From: Doris montereyensis
Lineage: Eukaryota; Mollusca; Gastropoda; Nudibranchia; Dorididae
Length of the DNA: 64,000 nt
Direction of reading: 5' to 3'
Assembly (NCBI GenBank): GCA_037039925.1
Contig: JAXRKP010000017.1
Coordinates: 163,501-227,500, forward strand
Part shown: piece after piece, positions 13,401 through 28,200 of the stretch
Position numbering within the stretch: the first letter of the stretch is position 1
How the letters are laid out: each line of letters starts with the position of its first letter
Notes under the pieces: generated by a model
The model's input: the letters and a program-made list of their open reading frames with translations, nothing else
The model's database searches: none
Told to the model about the DNA's origin: nothing
Position numbers and translations under genes: made by a program

Positions 13401-16400
13401 TGGATTTGTTGTCTTCTTTTTTTCCTCCTGTTTCTTTTTATTTTTATCTTCCTTATCTGTGGAGAGAAAAAATCGCAATGGTCAATATAAAAAAAAATGA
13501 CAAAGAATTAAATTATGCAGAAGAAAAACACACAAAAAACGAATTTTTACAAACAAAAGATACAATCTTCACATTTGAAAATTATTACTAGGGGATCCAA
13601 AAACATTTGAACAGGGAAAATATCAATAACTTCGATAGTTTGTGTCTAAAATGCACTCCTTTGAAGGGAAGTGACTTTAGTCAACCAGAAAATGTTATGT
13701 AGATCTATACTAATGTCCGCTTCCAGTTCCGTTATAACGTAGATCTAAACAACATGGTGTGGTCTTATTAGTTCAAGGATAAATAGGGGAGCACTGTCAC
13801 AATGACATCTGAATGATGCATTCATATTCTTGAAAAATTTTGGTTTGCCCTGGAAAAAAGAAAGTTAACATGGGATGTCAGTGGTTTCAGCAAGATGGTG
13901 TCACACCACATACACAGCAGTTTGTGTAAGACAATCAGTGGCTCTCAGGTCATTTCGCTGAGAAGATGATCAGCTTCTTCATGCCCAACAACTGAGCTTA
14001 CCACAGTCCTGATCTCAATCCCCTTGATTTATACCCTTGGGGACATTTGAAAGGCATTCTTTATATATGTAAGTTCCCAAACCAATTTCAGATGAGACAC
14101 CCCAAATTCATTTGGATCATTGTCATCAGGTCTGCAGCACTTTTTGTCTTGCTCAAAATTGCGTTTTACGAGGAGGATGCCATGGAGAGCATATTTTGTC
14201 AATGTCTGCTATTTCCTGTTCAAAATGCCAGTTTTACGTCATAAGTTCAGGTAATCTTTCCGCGTGGCTGTTAAAAAGATGTACCGAGTTTCATTTTAAA
14301 ATCTTGCATGGTTAACATCTTATCTATATTTTCCTGGGTTTGTTTTTCTTATTTGGGTCAGTAGGTATTATTTAAACAGTTTCCCTGCCAAAAAAAGAAA
14401 AATGACTGTCTTTGAATAAAAGAGTTTGAGCATGATTAGAAACAATGAAAACAGCACATCTACCAATTCAGACTGCATTAACAAACCTTATTTGTGACAA
14501 CAATAAATTCAATCATATAAACATAAAGTATAAGATATGTCGACAGACCTTTGTCATATTTTCTTTCCTCGTCCTTGCCCTGTTTGAATAAAATTGATTT
14601 TTACAAAAGCAAATTAGAGCAAATTCAGTTTTTCGTTATTAAAACAGTTTTAAAGATAGAGAAAGCTATTCATTAATTTTCAAACTGAAAAAAAAAGACA
14701 GCTTATAAAAAATATGTATATTTCATTGATGTTGAACGTAAAAATATAAGATAGATAAGGTAAGATAATTTTATTGACCTCAGATGAGAAAATTGACTTA
14801 AGTCACATGATACAATTTTACAATGTTATAACTGAATTCTATCTAAACATTAAAACACAACTAAAATAAAGGAATGAGTGAGGAGACTGCAAAATTGGAA
14901 AATTTACTTGATCGTAGGCAGCTGTACTGTCACGTTACAAACAAATATCATATTCAGATATTCCATCTAATATAACATTTTGATTTCTTTTTCGTGACTA
15001 GAGAGAAAAAGAAACCAGTGTTTGACCTGAGCAACAAAACATGAAGAAAATACATGTGACATATTGCAATAAATGAAAAGGAATGTAAAATGAAATACCG
15101 GCAAAATAGAAAAGCATAAAGTAAGAGCAAACGCAAACATGTGAAATTATCGCTTACCTCATTATCATCTTCTCTGTTGACACCATTATCGTTGTCGGCT
15201 GTTTCATCTCTTTCATCCTAAAACGAATTGAAAGATAAGTTTGTTGAAAATTTTCCATATTCCGTAATGTTCATACTTGTTAGTTAATAGTTACTTAGAG
15301 GTTGTTTTTTTCTTTTTTGTTTCATTTGTTCAGGAAAGGAAGTGCTCTTTGTTTTATACTTTTCTTCATTATGTCACATTCATTGTCTTTCAAGACGGAT
15401 GAGTAGAAAAACATTTCTGCCTTAGTTCTATTCGTTGCCATCTCAATCCTCATCTTTAAACTGAACAAACAATATCATGGTGTGTCTGAATCAAGCAATC
15501 TATAGAATGATAGCAATGACGATAGTGATTATGATGAGATTGCCTCTGTTATGAGCTGTTATACATGTAAAACAAGTATTTTAATCACATCAGCCGTTCA
15601 GCCTTTGTGCACATTATATATAAGTAATTGCATGTAAACAGGAATGTGTTCAAAGACAAGACAATCAAAGGCTGAAAGTGAAACCATTTGTTTTAAAAGT
15701 TGTAAATGTAATCCAGGATATTTGCTACCTATGAATTATCTTGTTAATGCAAAAAGAACTAAAGTCTACCTTTTCATCAGTCTTTCTTCGCTTTGGACTA
15801 GGGTCCTGAAAAGAAAATATGACATTTTCGCTTCAGAATACACAAGAATTGATTCTATATTGTTGAGAACATGTCAATGTAAAATACTGGCGAGGCTTAT
15901 CACATAGACAAACACATTTGAAATGATTTCAACACACTCTTACATAAACAAAAGACCTTTAGAATAATCAATTATTCTACGGTTAACAATATTCCTTATT
16001 TGGAAGCCTACCTCGCTTTTCGATTTCTTTTCATCCTTTTTATCTTTTTCCTTGCTTTTATCATCTTTTTCCTTCTTGTCATCCTTCTTCTTTTCATCGT
16101 CTTTCTTTTTTCCTCTTCTTTCTTTTTATGGGCACAAACAATGGCAGAATAGATTTGGAACCCAAAATCTCGCATCAACATTTCATTGAATAATTCAGCA
16201 AACAACGATACCTATAGAGAAACATTTAATAAAATACAAATAGTTATTAAACTCAAACCAATGCATTATTTTCAAAGAAATGAACCGAACACCACATCAA
16301 CTTTGTTTTGTAACAACAAATGATAAGCACAAATTCTTAAGTGCAGCCTGATATTTACAGCAATTTATCAAGACATGCAATGTGTATTCAGACAAAAGGC

Positions 16401-18583
16401 AAAATTTAATTATTGATAAATACAACATCACTGAAACCCCAGGAGTATATAGACATGATCATTAATCATTTGTTTATGACATAAATGTCGTCTGAGTTGC
16501 ACTAATGGCTCCCTTGTCCAACTGATTGTTTCCAAAGACATAATTTAAAGTAATGAGAATCCCATACTAAATTGAAGATTGTTTTGCACACATATAAAGA
16601 CATAATCTAAAGTAATGAGAATCCCATACTAAATTGAAGATTGTTTTGCACACATATAAAGACATAATCTAAAGTAATGAGAATCCCATACTAAATTGAA
16701 GATTGTTTTGCACACATACAAAAAAATCTAAAACAAGTACACTTCCTCCTAATGGAAAAAAATGAATGACCCTTACATTTAATCTGGATACACTTTATAT
16801 TATTGTATTAGCATTAGTACTAGTGACAAAGAAGAACTATCATACCTCAAATGAATGTTCTTTATTGTCCTCCGGCCGATAATCTAACAAAACACTCAAT
16901 GATATTGTAGTGCAATCAAATTTTCCTCCCTTGGCAGTTGCTGATGGATGCACAATCACTGTAGGTGAATCTGGCAGTTTGTATGCGCTCTAATACTGCT
17001 CGTTCTCTCTTCTCCTTCTTTTGTAATTCTTCATCCTAGATTAAAAGACAAGTACAAAACTCAAGTTTATTAGTAAAATGGTCAAATTTAAAATGTGATG
17101 CAAATCTGTAATTAGTTGCTTTTTTGTTGTCTTGTCTCTGAGAAAAATGACTAATGAATCTTAACAAAGTTATAAGGGACATATTGGTCTAGGAGGTGAG
17201 GTATCTGCCTCTCAACCGAAGGGTTTGTGCCTCGACAGGTTGAATATTTTCTCAAGTCTTTCAGGTAAAATCCACACCCTGGTCTAGGGAGGTGGATTAA
17301 CACCTATTCCCATCAGAGACGGATGATAAATAGAAGGTCCCATGTGCAGATAACATTGTGCACATTAAAGATCCCTGGGCTGTTTACAGGGAAGTACAGG
17401 CAAATTCTTTATTAAAATCCTACCCAAAACCCGGAGATCACCTTTGTTGTGAATGTGGGTAAAATCAAATCGATTTAAAAAGGTTATATACATCACTGTG
17501 ACATACGACATACCTCTCTTTTTTTGCTTCTTTGTCTTCTTCTTCTTCTTTGTCTTTTCCTTATCTCGAACATCTGCAGCCTTGCTTGTTTCCTAGTAAG
17601 ATTTTGTCAAAAGTTCTTGTAAGCAAAATTATAAGTCATACAAAATCTTGTAGTAGTAGTACGGATGATTCATAGTCAATGGAATAAAACATCGAAAGGA
17701 AGATTGGGAAACACTCTTTGAGTACCAACATTTCACTCATAACAGATAAGAAAATAAATAACCTATCGTCAAAGCTCCACAATCCTTGAAACATTTCTAT
17801 AATTTTCTATAATAGCAAAGATGTAAACAAAAATGTGTATACATGCAACAGGCAGGTAGCAAAAAGGAGACACAAATACATGTCAAATAACAGTTTAGAG
17901 AATGTAAGATTGTAAGGCCACCTGATGTATCTGGTGAAAATTTACTGTGTTTTAAATGAGGCTGGGACATTACAAATGTAAAAATAAAATAAGCAGATAA
18001 AAGCCTTGAAAAGAATAAACCAAGACAGGGCGCCGCCTATCCTTATTTAGGACCGATCAACTCTTGTTATCTCGTTGATTGAAGGCGGAATCAATAGGCC
18101 CTTTGAGTGTTGCTTTGTTGTATCTCATGTGTATAGCATGGGATTATATCTTATGATTTTTTGAATTCATTTTGCAAACTTTTTAAAAGACATTTTCCAA
18201 TAAAAGGATAACATTACCAGTACTTAATTTATTAAATTTTGAATGAATCCTAAATGATAAACAAGTGGGTGAGGAAATAATTGGATTTAAGTCGATGTTG
18301 ATTCGACAAGAAGTTCAACTAGAAGTTTGAAATTTGCTTGTTCTAGATCTATCTAATTCTTTTTTTTCTAATTGTTATATTTTTGTTCAACTGTAAGATC
18401 AAGTATTAGAAAATGGCTATTTTTCCTTATTTTCTTGCTCTACCCATTTCTAAAACAGATTAAATATTAAATGGACAACCTAGTGCAAATTGTCTGAAAA
18501 TGACAATGAAGATATTATTATTATTATCATTATTATTACTATTATTATTATTATCATTATTATTACTATTATTAGTATTATTA

Positions 18584-18614
<31 letters not shown>

Positions 18615-18680
18615 ATTATTATTATTTTGAGACTATTATTATTATTTTTATTATTATTATCATTATTATTTTTACTATTA

Positions 18681-18712
<32 letters not shown>

Positions 18713-18762
18713 TTTACTATTATTATTATTATTACTATTACTATTATTATTATTATTTTTAC

Positions 18763-18808
<46 letters not shown>

Positions 18809-21800
18809 TAGGCTGCACTTTTTTCGAGAATTTGAAAAAGTTTTTTTTTCTTTTCAGTTATTCCAAACATGGGAAGAAAATGTTCAGTCTACAAGTGCAA
18901 ATCTAGAACACCACTTTGCGCATTTTAGGATGGCTGCCTATATCACTATCACTGTGGAAGATGCTCAACACCCATGCAATTGACAAGACGAAACTGATGA
19001 TAGATTGAACAAGATAACATTATACAGTCAGTCTTGTCATTCTTGTGATTTAGGCACTGATGCTGAACTTTTGTTAATTGATGACTTCACAAAGGAATCT
19101 TCAAGATATAGTGGATATATTTGTCAAAAACATAAGATTCTCCAAACAGGGAGATTCCTCTTTATATTCAAATGAAGTGGTTTTGTGTCTATCCGTCAGA
19201 AAATTTATTTCAGATTCTGTGCTTGGCCGACGAAGTGGGAATGATTTGATTATTTATTTACCTATAATATGATAACAATACGTATAATAATATTTAATTT
19301 CATTACTTTATAGAACTGAACAGTTCTTGTATTTTATCTGTTTACCAATATTGGGTGTAAAATCAATGTGTATGGATAAGTTAAACTATACTCATAATTA
19401 GATCATAAAATATTATTCATATTTTTATAATTCCTTATATTTTTCAATATCATAATTAGATCAAACCTAAAAAATTACAAATTTTGAAGTATGTAATAAT
19501 TACAATTTTAAAGAAAATATAACTCCTGTTTAGTTCCTTTTCTTGCTCTGCCTTCAACAGTTTGGCCTATGAGATTTGAGAAAAAAAAAAACCCTGACTA
19601 ACTATCATTCATTTCACAATTTCATTGATTACAACAAATTTTCAGTAAAATTGTGTATGGATAAGAAACCATTCATATTTTTATAAAATGAAATGCTCTT
19701 CAGAAAATCAATTTTAAAGGCCTAGACGGTGCATGAAGGGAATTTTAGAGAATTAGTGCTATTGTTATTATCATTATTAATATTCCCAGTGTCAGGAGAT
19801 AAATAAATGTGTTTTCACTTCAGTGTACACTGAAAGCATATTTCAGTTACGTTTTTCTCTCTCCTCTCCCTCTCTTTGCATATTGGACTATTTAAAGTCA
19901 GTTAAATAAACTACAGTATTGTATACTGGCTACATGGGTACAAACTTTCATCATCTTTGGGTCAAGTGTGGAGAAGTGAGATGGCTCTGTCTTTTCCATG
20001 ATTTTCTCAGCCTCAGTTTCTTCTTCTTCCTGTTGACAAAATAAGAGGCAAAAGTAAGGAAAGAGAAATCGATGAATGAGTAGTCACAGCTCAGATCTTT
20101 CAATTTGTCACATACTCAGAAATACACACAATAATGATAATACATTGAAGACGATACAAATCAAGGCTGCTCTCTTTCAGGGGGAAATATAGCACAAAAA
20201 CAAAATATTAAAAAATAGAATCATGCAATCTCTAGGTAATGCCAGGCATTTCAGTTCCATGAGAGAATGTAATCTTGCACTGCAATGGAAAAACACAAGA
20301 CAAGTCACAAAACGTTTTCTGGGATTACACTGAAACAAACAACCTTCATCTGTATGGAAAGTCGGGTCTACTTTTCTTTGCCTGACTGGAATCATAAAAG
20401 GAGTTGGAATAAAGAAGAGATAAAAAAAATATAAAAAAATACAGACAAGCAGGAAGAGGACATAAGATGGTTTTTTTCTTTATTTCCTTTTTTTTTTTTT
20501 TTCGAGAGAGAGAGGAGAAAGGGGAGGTGCTGGAGTCTCTGAGCATGATGAGTCTCATGGTGATAAACCCAGCAGTGGGATAAGCTTATAACGGTATAGA
20601 GCTAGAAAATTTTAGTTTAAAAAAAAAAAAAGAAAACAGGTTTAGCCATAAGCCATGTGGCTCAGAAGATGATCAAAACTCTGCTGCATACACTGCCTTG
20701 CTTGATTATACTGCAATGGCAGTGAGAACTTAGAGGGGGAAATGGAAAGAGTATGGTGGGAGGGTGGTGGAATTGGGGGAAGTAAAAGGAGTGTCCAGGA
20801 TTTTTACACTATGAGAGAGTTAGACAGAGAAAGAAAATGGGGTATGGGGTGAGGACGAGCTAGCAGCTGCAGATGTAGTCCAAGCACATTATCGTGTGCC
20901 TGCATTCTGATTGGGGGAAAGTGGGGAGGGATGAAGGAAAGATGATCCAGTCATTACATGAAACCAATGCTACAATAAGAGAGAGGAAGAAAGGACTTTG
21001 GAAAGAACCAGTGCCTGTTGCAGGGCTGCCTCTGGACAAAGTTTGAGCTGTAGCTGCTTCTGGTAGGCAGCCTGAAGAGAATTCCATTCTAAGTGGGTGG
21101 GATTGCAGGTCCAAACGTCTGGTAAGAAAATAACCACAGTTTCCACCCGTGCCGGCTGTAACCGGTCCTTGTGTTTGCTTTCGGGTCGAAAGTAGCGAAT
21201 CTCTGCAAAAACGATACCTGGTGACAAAGACAATATACTTGGAAGGATCCCTTTCCGTGTTGATATGAAACCATTTGATTCTTAAGGTTAATTTAGCTTT
21301 CTTTCTCATGGGACATAGCTTTTAACAGGAGAAAATGGATTTCATTAAAAAAAAACTTCGTCTATCTGTAGAGGTGTCATATATTAAAACCTACTTACAG
21401 AAGAGTTCTTTGATATTGATTTTATGAAATGTTTGTATAATGGATATCTTCATTGCTATTTTAAAAAGCAATGTGCATCAGTTAAGTTTGCCTGTGACTC
21501 TTGATATTTTTCTTTTGCATACACCTAAAAGACTGAAAACAAATGAAACTTCATGATGATCTCAACAGTTGATAGATTGTTTCACAGTACAAATTCTCAA
21601 ATGCAAATATGATGTCTTTAAAAACACACATAATGAATCTACAGTTAATTGCTAATATTAATTTTCATTTGATGCAGTCATTTATTTGCATATGTTAACA
21701 AACATGTGCTTTTAAGGGCATCAACAGAGACGACTGTTGACACTGCAAAAATGCTTTACGCAAATGTACTACTTGTATCATTGAAGATTTACATATATAA

Positions 21801-24800
21801 GACATCAAAAAGCAAATGAGGCTCTGGGTCTTTGGGTACAAAGTGAATCCTACATAATCATAAGTCTTTTTTCCATTGCCCACAATAAAAGATTATTTAC
21901 TTTTATTTGGAAAATCTAGAGGTACCTTTTACAAGAAGGAATAAAAATAAATTAATACATGTTAAATTGTTTCACATGAAATATCTAAATATAAACAAGA
22001 TTTGTTAATCTACATGAAAAATTAAAGCATTACTGAAATCTTTACAAAACCTAGTTTAATTTTTCAAAAGTTGTCTCCTGGTGTAAAGAAAAACTAATCT
22101 CAATTATCATTTCAGTAAAAAAAAAAAAGACTCTCATTTCAAAAACAAACATGAATTTAAAAAAAAATAAAAATAAAAATATATATATATTCTTACAAGA
22201 AAAGTATCATCTTTTTCCTCAATAAATAAATCTAGACATTGAAAGAGTTATATAAACATGTGTTACAGTTAAATTATGTAAATTCACATTACAAGAAATC
22301 AAAATGAATGTTAAGTATAATTGTCTTTACTTACTCTGAATCACTTCTGAAATAAAACATAACTAAGTTATTTAACTCAACATAGGGTTGCTTAGCTGAA
22401 TGCTCACATACCTTATGTAAGACTGTTTCAATATTGCCCTTGAGATTGACAAGACTAACAACTTTAAATTTCCCCAAAACCAGTACAAAAGACTTCTTAA
22501 CTTAAGATTTTATTCAATTTTCTTTATATCATAGATCCTGCCTACCTTGGTACAAAAACCCCCAAAACAAAACACTCAAACAAACCTAATGCATTTCACG
22601 CTCAGAAATGAAATCAGAGCTTTCATTCAGCATGAGAAGCAAGCACACTTACTACTACTCCAAAATGCCTTCAATTACTCTTGAATATCTATGGACACTG
22701 AAAAGTTCCCATACCAAAACACATGAATCTATTCATCTCAATGAACAGCTAGCTTACCACTGAGTGCAGGAACTGAGGTCAATGCCAGTCAAAGCCTTGG
22801 TGGTTCTGATAGCTGTTTTCATCAAGACTAGAGGATTGGTCTCTGGATTCGGCCCATCCAGGGATGGGGACCATGGCCCACCAATAGCCATTGGCTCATT
22901 TTTGCCACGAGTGCCGACCAGAAATTGAAGAAGACGTGTTGGGTGCTGAGCAGTGTCCATTGCATCAAGAGGGTCTTCTGCTAAACAGCATGACTTTTTG
23001 AAGAATTCCTCTTGAGATGGACTAGACAAAAGCATAACCTGAAAGATTATGAAAATGTATAATGTTGTTTCATATCTTTTTCGAGGCGGAAGAAATGTTT
23101 ACAGAAAGGTTTTTTACTTATCTGTTTGTCTTTCCATCCTAAACTTGCTAACAATATAAAGCACATTTTATAATAATACTGAAAAAATAATCATATGGTT
23201 TTAAAACTAGTGTATTAATGCTCTGATTTATTTGCAAAAGCATTGAAAGGCTGAACAAGGCCATAAAAGAAGATGGCGCCAAGCAATTTAAACTCAGTAA
23301 AATACAATGTCATTTCAATTCACTTCTCAATGGCTCAGATTTTTTCCGTCAGGGGAGGGAAATTCAAATGTTCCAAAATTAAAGAATAAAATGTCTGTCC
23401 CTGTTTGAGCATATATCTTAACAAAATTTTGCATCTCCCAAAATTTTCCTTTTCCTCCCAAAGTAAAGAAAAATATCATCAAACACAAAAGATATCGTAA
23501 GAATGTCTCTATCATATTCTTTTTCCAAAACTGCTTAAGATTTCTTTTCTTCACACCTCACTCCCATTCCCAAAATAAAACATATTTTTGAAACCCTTTA
23601 ACAAGCTTGAAATGCAAAAAGCAAAGCGCTTGTGCTGGACTAATCACAGATATTTATCTACATCATCAAAACCTCTCAGTAATAGTTCTTCACCCCCATA
23701 TGCTTGATGAAAAAAAAGAAATCATGAAAATGAGAATACCCCTATAGCATAAATCTCACCAATACAAAGTAATTAATAGACACATACCTTTGCACTAAAC
23801 AGATAATCTGCATCACTTGGTTCCAAATCGATATCTGATGATTTGATGGGTGAAACATCTTTATGCATAATATGAAAACTGCAGGCCTGGCCTAAGGTGA
23901 ACGGACGATGTGAGCGGGAAATTGTCAACCCATGAGAACGAAGCGTGAAAGAAATCGCTTGGAATGTATAAATTGTTGTACCTGCTTTTCAGTGACATTA
24001 CACTAGTGTCTTTCCTGTGAGACAAGAGAAATAAGGATAAATAATAAATAAAGATATCTCTCCTAAACAAAATATTTTTAAAAGTATCATTGATGTAATA
24101 AACATGAATGTAATGGAAAAGCAAATTAAAAATTTTTTTACATACACATCCAGTAGAATCTTTGGAACTTGAACAACGTAGCGTGGAGGCGGACGTGTGA
24201 CTCTTCTTTTAACTGGGCTTCGTGCTTTGGGAGGAGGTGATCTGGATCTTTTCTGTGCAGGAGGAGCGTGATCTCTTGCGCCTGACCTCACGCCGCTCTC
24301 TGCGTTCTCGTTCACGTCGATCTCGTTCTTTCTGTGACTCTGAGCTTGAATTTATGGGACCGGCTCCTCCACTACTCAAAATCCCTGGCATGCCCCCAAC
24401 TACTGAACTAGATATTCCTCCCCGATCTTGTCTCTTTCAAAGAACCCATCAGACTTCTCGGTCGTGGATCACCCAACAGCCCAGGTCCTGTATTTATGGT
24501 CGGACGATTCGATGATGTAAACACATCTGATGAGGAAAAGATTTGTTCAAATTATACTAGTATTAGAAAAGCATGACAAAAAGTGTATCTGACAATGGAA
24601 AGAGTAGGTAATGTTAGCAAATATTCAGGAGAAGCAATGGCAAATAAAACAAGTGCTAGTATCTGCCAACTGACATGCCTTTTGTCTTAAAAACACTTTC
24701 TACGAAAAAATCTAAAGCATACATTTTCCAAACCAATAGGTGTGTTTATTTTCTCAAAACATTCCCTTAACCGTCACCCCATCAACTTTCATTTTTTTAA

Positions 24801-25165
24801 AACATAAGGGAGTAAAATTTATAGATTATAAATAATTCCAGTTACAATCGTACATAGGAAGTGACAGACAGACAGAAATATGGAAACACAAAAGAACCTG
24901 ATGGCGAGAGACAGAAATTGACAAGAGAGAGAGCGAGCATGGTTGGTCACAATTATCAACTCAATCTGACTAATTCATACAAAAAAGCCATACTTCCACT
25001 TTGAAACTTGGTCAAGCCAGTCATGAGGGTGGTGGGCCTGGCGGATTGCTCAACAAGCCCTGACCGCCTGCAATACTGCCACTGGCCGCAACCATCGGAG
25101 TGCTGGCGTTCATCAAGGGAGCAGCCCCCATTAGACCAAGAGCTTGTTGTTGAATGGCTTTCAGT

Positions 25166-25203
<38 letters not shown>

Positions 25204-28200
25204 TTGTTGCTGCTGCTGTTGTTGTTGCTGGTGTTGTTGTTGCTGCTGCTGCTGCTGCTGCTGTTGATGCTGGTGGTGTTGCTGCTGCTGTTGCAGGGAT
25301 ATCATCTGGTTGTTGGCTAAGTTATCAGTCTGAGTAAAACAATAAGAGGTAGCTACATAAGGCCTCACAACAAGGACACATGGTTTCTTTAATCATTCAA
25401 AAAAATTCATGTTTTTGTATACAATTGTCCATACATCATAATTATTGCATAAACTTTTAACTATTTAAAGGAACATCCTATTTACAATTTTGTAACTCTT
25501 TCTTGCTTTCATTGTAATGTCATAAAATAACTAGTCACAGCTTTTTTTCCCATCTAAAACTTTGTTCCTATTACATTACTTACAGATTTTACTGAAAATA
25601 AACAATTTCACTAGTAGGGCAAAGGAAGATAAAGCAACTACTGTACCAATGCAATCACTCTGGTGGCATTCCATTTAAAAGGCATATTGGCATTGTATGA
25701 AGCCTCCACCAGGACACGATCCCCAGCCTTGGGTATAACACCTTTCACACAACTGTGTGATGCAAGACAGAAATAAAAACGGAATGAAATGAAATTCATA
25801 CATCTCACATTTTAGAAAAAAATCATAGCAATCATTATTACATCTTTAATAGACAAAATGCTACAAGATTCTTCATCAACACCATACATGTTAACTCATT
25901 TTATCTTAAAAGAATCACCACATACAACCCATCCGTTCTGAGCTCGCCGCACGGATTTAACATAAATAAAATATCATTCTTGTATTCCTAGCTCAAGTCT
26001 TACTAGGTTAAAATCTAGTTTATCAGCTAATTGGGACAGCGTTGACAAAGCTTGGTCCCTCTCCAGGATCTGAAACCCTAGTTTCAATGTTTTCAGGAAT
26101 CAAAACGTCATTGTTATCCTTGACTTTGCTCTCAAATCCATCTTCATCTGCAGTCATTCCATGTTTTCTTGACATAAAGTTTGCAAACAAACTGTGGTTT
26201 CAACACATGACAAATAAAAAGTGACTTCCAGTGCAGAGCCATACTTTCTTTCGTATCCTAAAATAGAAAGTAAAGTAAAGGAAAAGTTCCTTCAAGGCCA
26301 TTACGGCCCAATAGAGCCAGAGCGTATTTCATTTTCTGTAATGTGAAGCGGAACATGTGATAATAATCACCTCCTGGATCGAATGCTAGTCTGACACAGG
26401 TATTTACTCCCCAAGCTAGTGCTTGTACCTATTTGATTTGCACCTGAGTCGAGTGACGAAAATGCGTGTTAAGCGGTGCTAGGATTCAAACCCTAGACCT
26501 CTTAATCCAAAGCCCGACAAGCGTAATCATTCGGCCACAGATGCCACAAAATCAAAGTCATTTTGTATTTTCATTGCGAGAATACTCGTAGACTGGATCA
26601 GCAGTCATTATGAGAATACCCGTAGCCTGGATGTTAAATCTAGTCAAATCAACACAAAGTCTGTTTGGAAGATCGTTCTTTGTTTTTTCTGTTAAATGAC
26701 CTAGATTCTCTGAAGGCCTAAATAGCCAGTGTACTCTTACGAACGGTACAAGCTGAAATGAAACACTGAAAAACAAAACTCTGTAAAAATGAACTTGATA
26801 CAATTGCTCCTCTCTGCCAGGGCTAAATGCTTTAAAGACTAAGAGCAAAGTGGTAGTACCTTGTAAGCTTTCATACTTGAGACAAATGAAAGTTTGCTTA
26901 TCTAATAATTTAAAAAACTTGTGCCAACCTATAGTAAACTTAAGTCAAGCCAGCAGACTTTATTTGGCAGCACATGCTGCTGAGATTTTGCACATAAATA
27001 AATAGTAATTTAGATGAATCAAATTTGCTGTCGACTATGTGTTTCCTTTTTCTTTTTAAACAAGTGAAATTAATAAAAAATGTATTGTTTCCTCCGCTCT
27101 AAACTGGCCAATGAGACCTTTTTACTTTATATATGAACCATAGTCATCACAAAACAAAAATGTTTGCATAGAGTTAACTCAGTTTACAATGATAAGATTT
27201 ATTTGTGCACTTAACATAAGTTCATCGTCTCTCACACGAATGTATCAAATAAATAACTATCAAATAACCTATCACAAAGTAATCAAAGATTAAATTATTG
27301 TCGGCCTCGGATGCGTGAATGAGATTTTGTTCTGTTCATGTCTGACATTGATGAATGATCTTTTAGGTTAAAAAGAGACCACCATTCTTCTCTCCACACT
27401 ATTCCATTCAACAAATCAGTGATTTCTCTACAAATGCCAACCAGACAGAGCAGCACGGTGCATAAAAAAACACAAACTACTTAATTACTGATTTTATTAA
27501 CAAAATTTACAAGGACAAAAATAAATCATACAACTGGTCAAGGCAAGTCAAGAGAGAGTGAACTTGGGTGAATGAGTTGTTGAGAGCCTGTAAATGCAGG
27601 TAAAGACAAGACTATTAATAGGCTAGATCACCAATCCCCATTACTTTGTGGGTCATCTTCTAGTACAAAAAAGAAAATAACTTGAACCAGAGGATTAGCA
27701 ATTCAAATCTTCTTTTCATTATCACTTTCGTGACATGATACCATCTCAATTTTCTCATTGCACAACCAAAGTATTACCTGATTTGAAAGAAAACTTCCTC
27801 ATCCACAAATCCAAAATTTTCATGCATTTTGGTCACACTTCCAGTGAATATCCTTTGTTTCACATTTGGCACTGCTGTTGCTGCCCCTGCTTGTGCTTTG
27901 ATAGGATATGAAACAGGATTCAGCTTCAGAGTAAAGGTAAAAAATATCCTGAATTATACAATAGGTCTAACAATATCATCTAAATATTTATAAAGTAAAT
28001 ATCAACTCTGTACAAACAGTGGTTGTGGCATTGGTGGCCTAGCAGTTAGGCTGCCGGACTGGGGATCATGAGGTCCAGAGTTTGAATCCTAGCAAAGCCA
28101 GGTTCGATATTGTGTTCCTTGGGAAAGACACTTAACACACATTTCCCCCTCTCTACCCAGGTGCAAGTGGGTACAAGCACTAGCTTGGGAGTAAAAACCG

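Noticed and set aside
18500..18983. Isoleucine/leucine-rich frames over the ATT tract
   Set aside because: Product of the trinucleotide repeat; not protein-like.
25008..25337. Plus-strand valine/alanine-rich frame
   Set aside because: Shadow of the CCAR1 polyglutamine exon on the other strand.
28040..28105. Possible tRNA gene (A and B boxes)
   Set aside because: No complete cloverleaf; the sequence recurs as the head of a longer dispersed element, so it is a SINE head.
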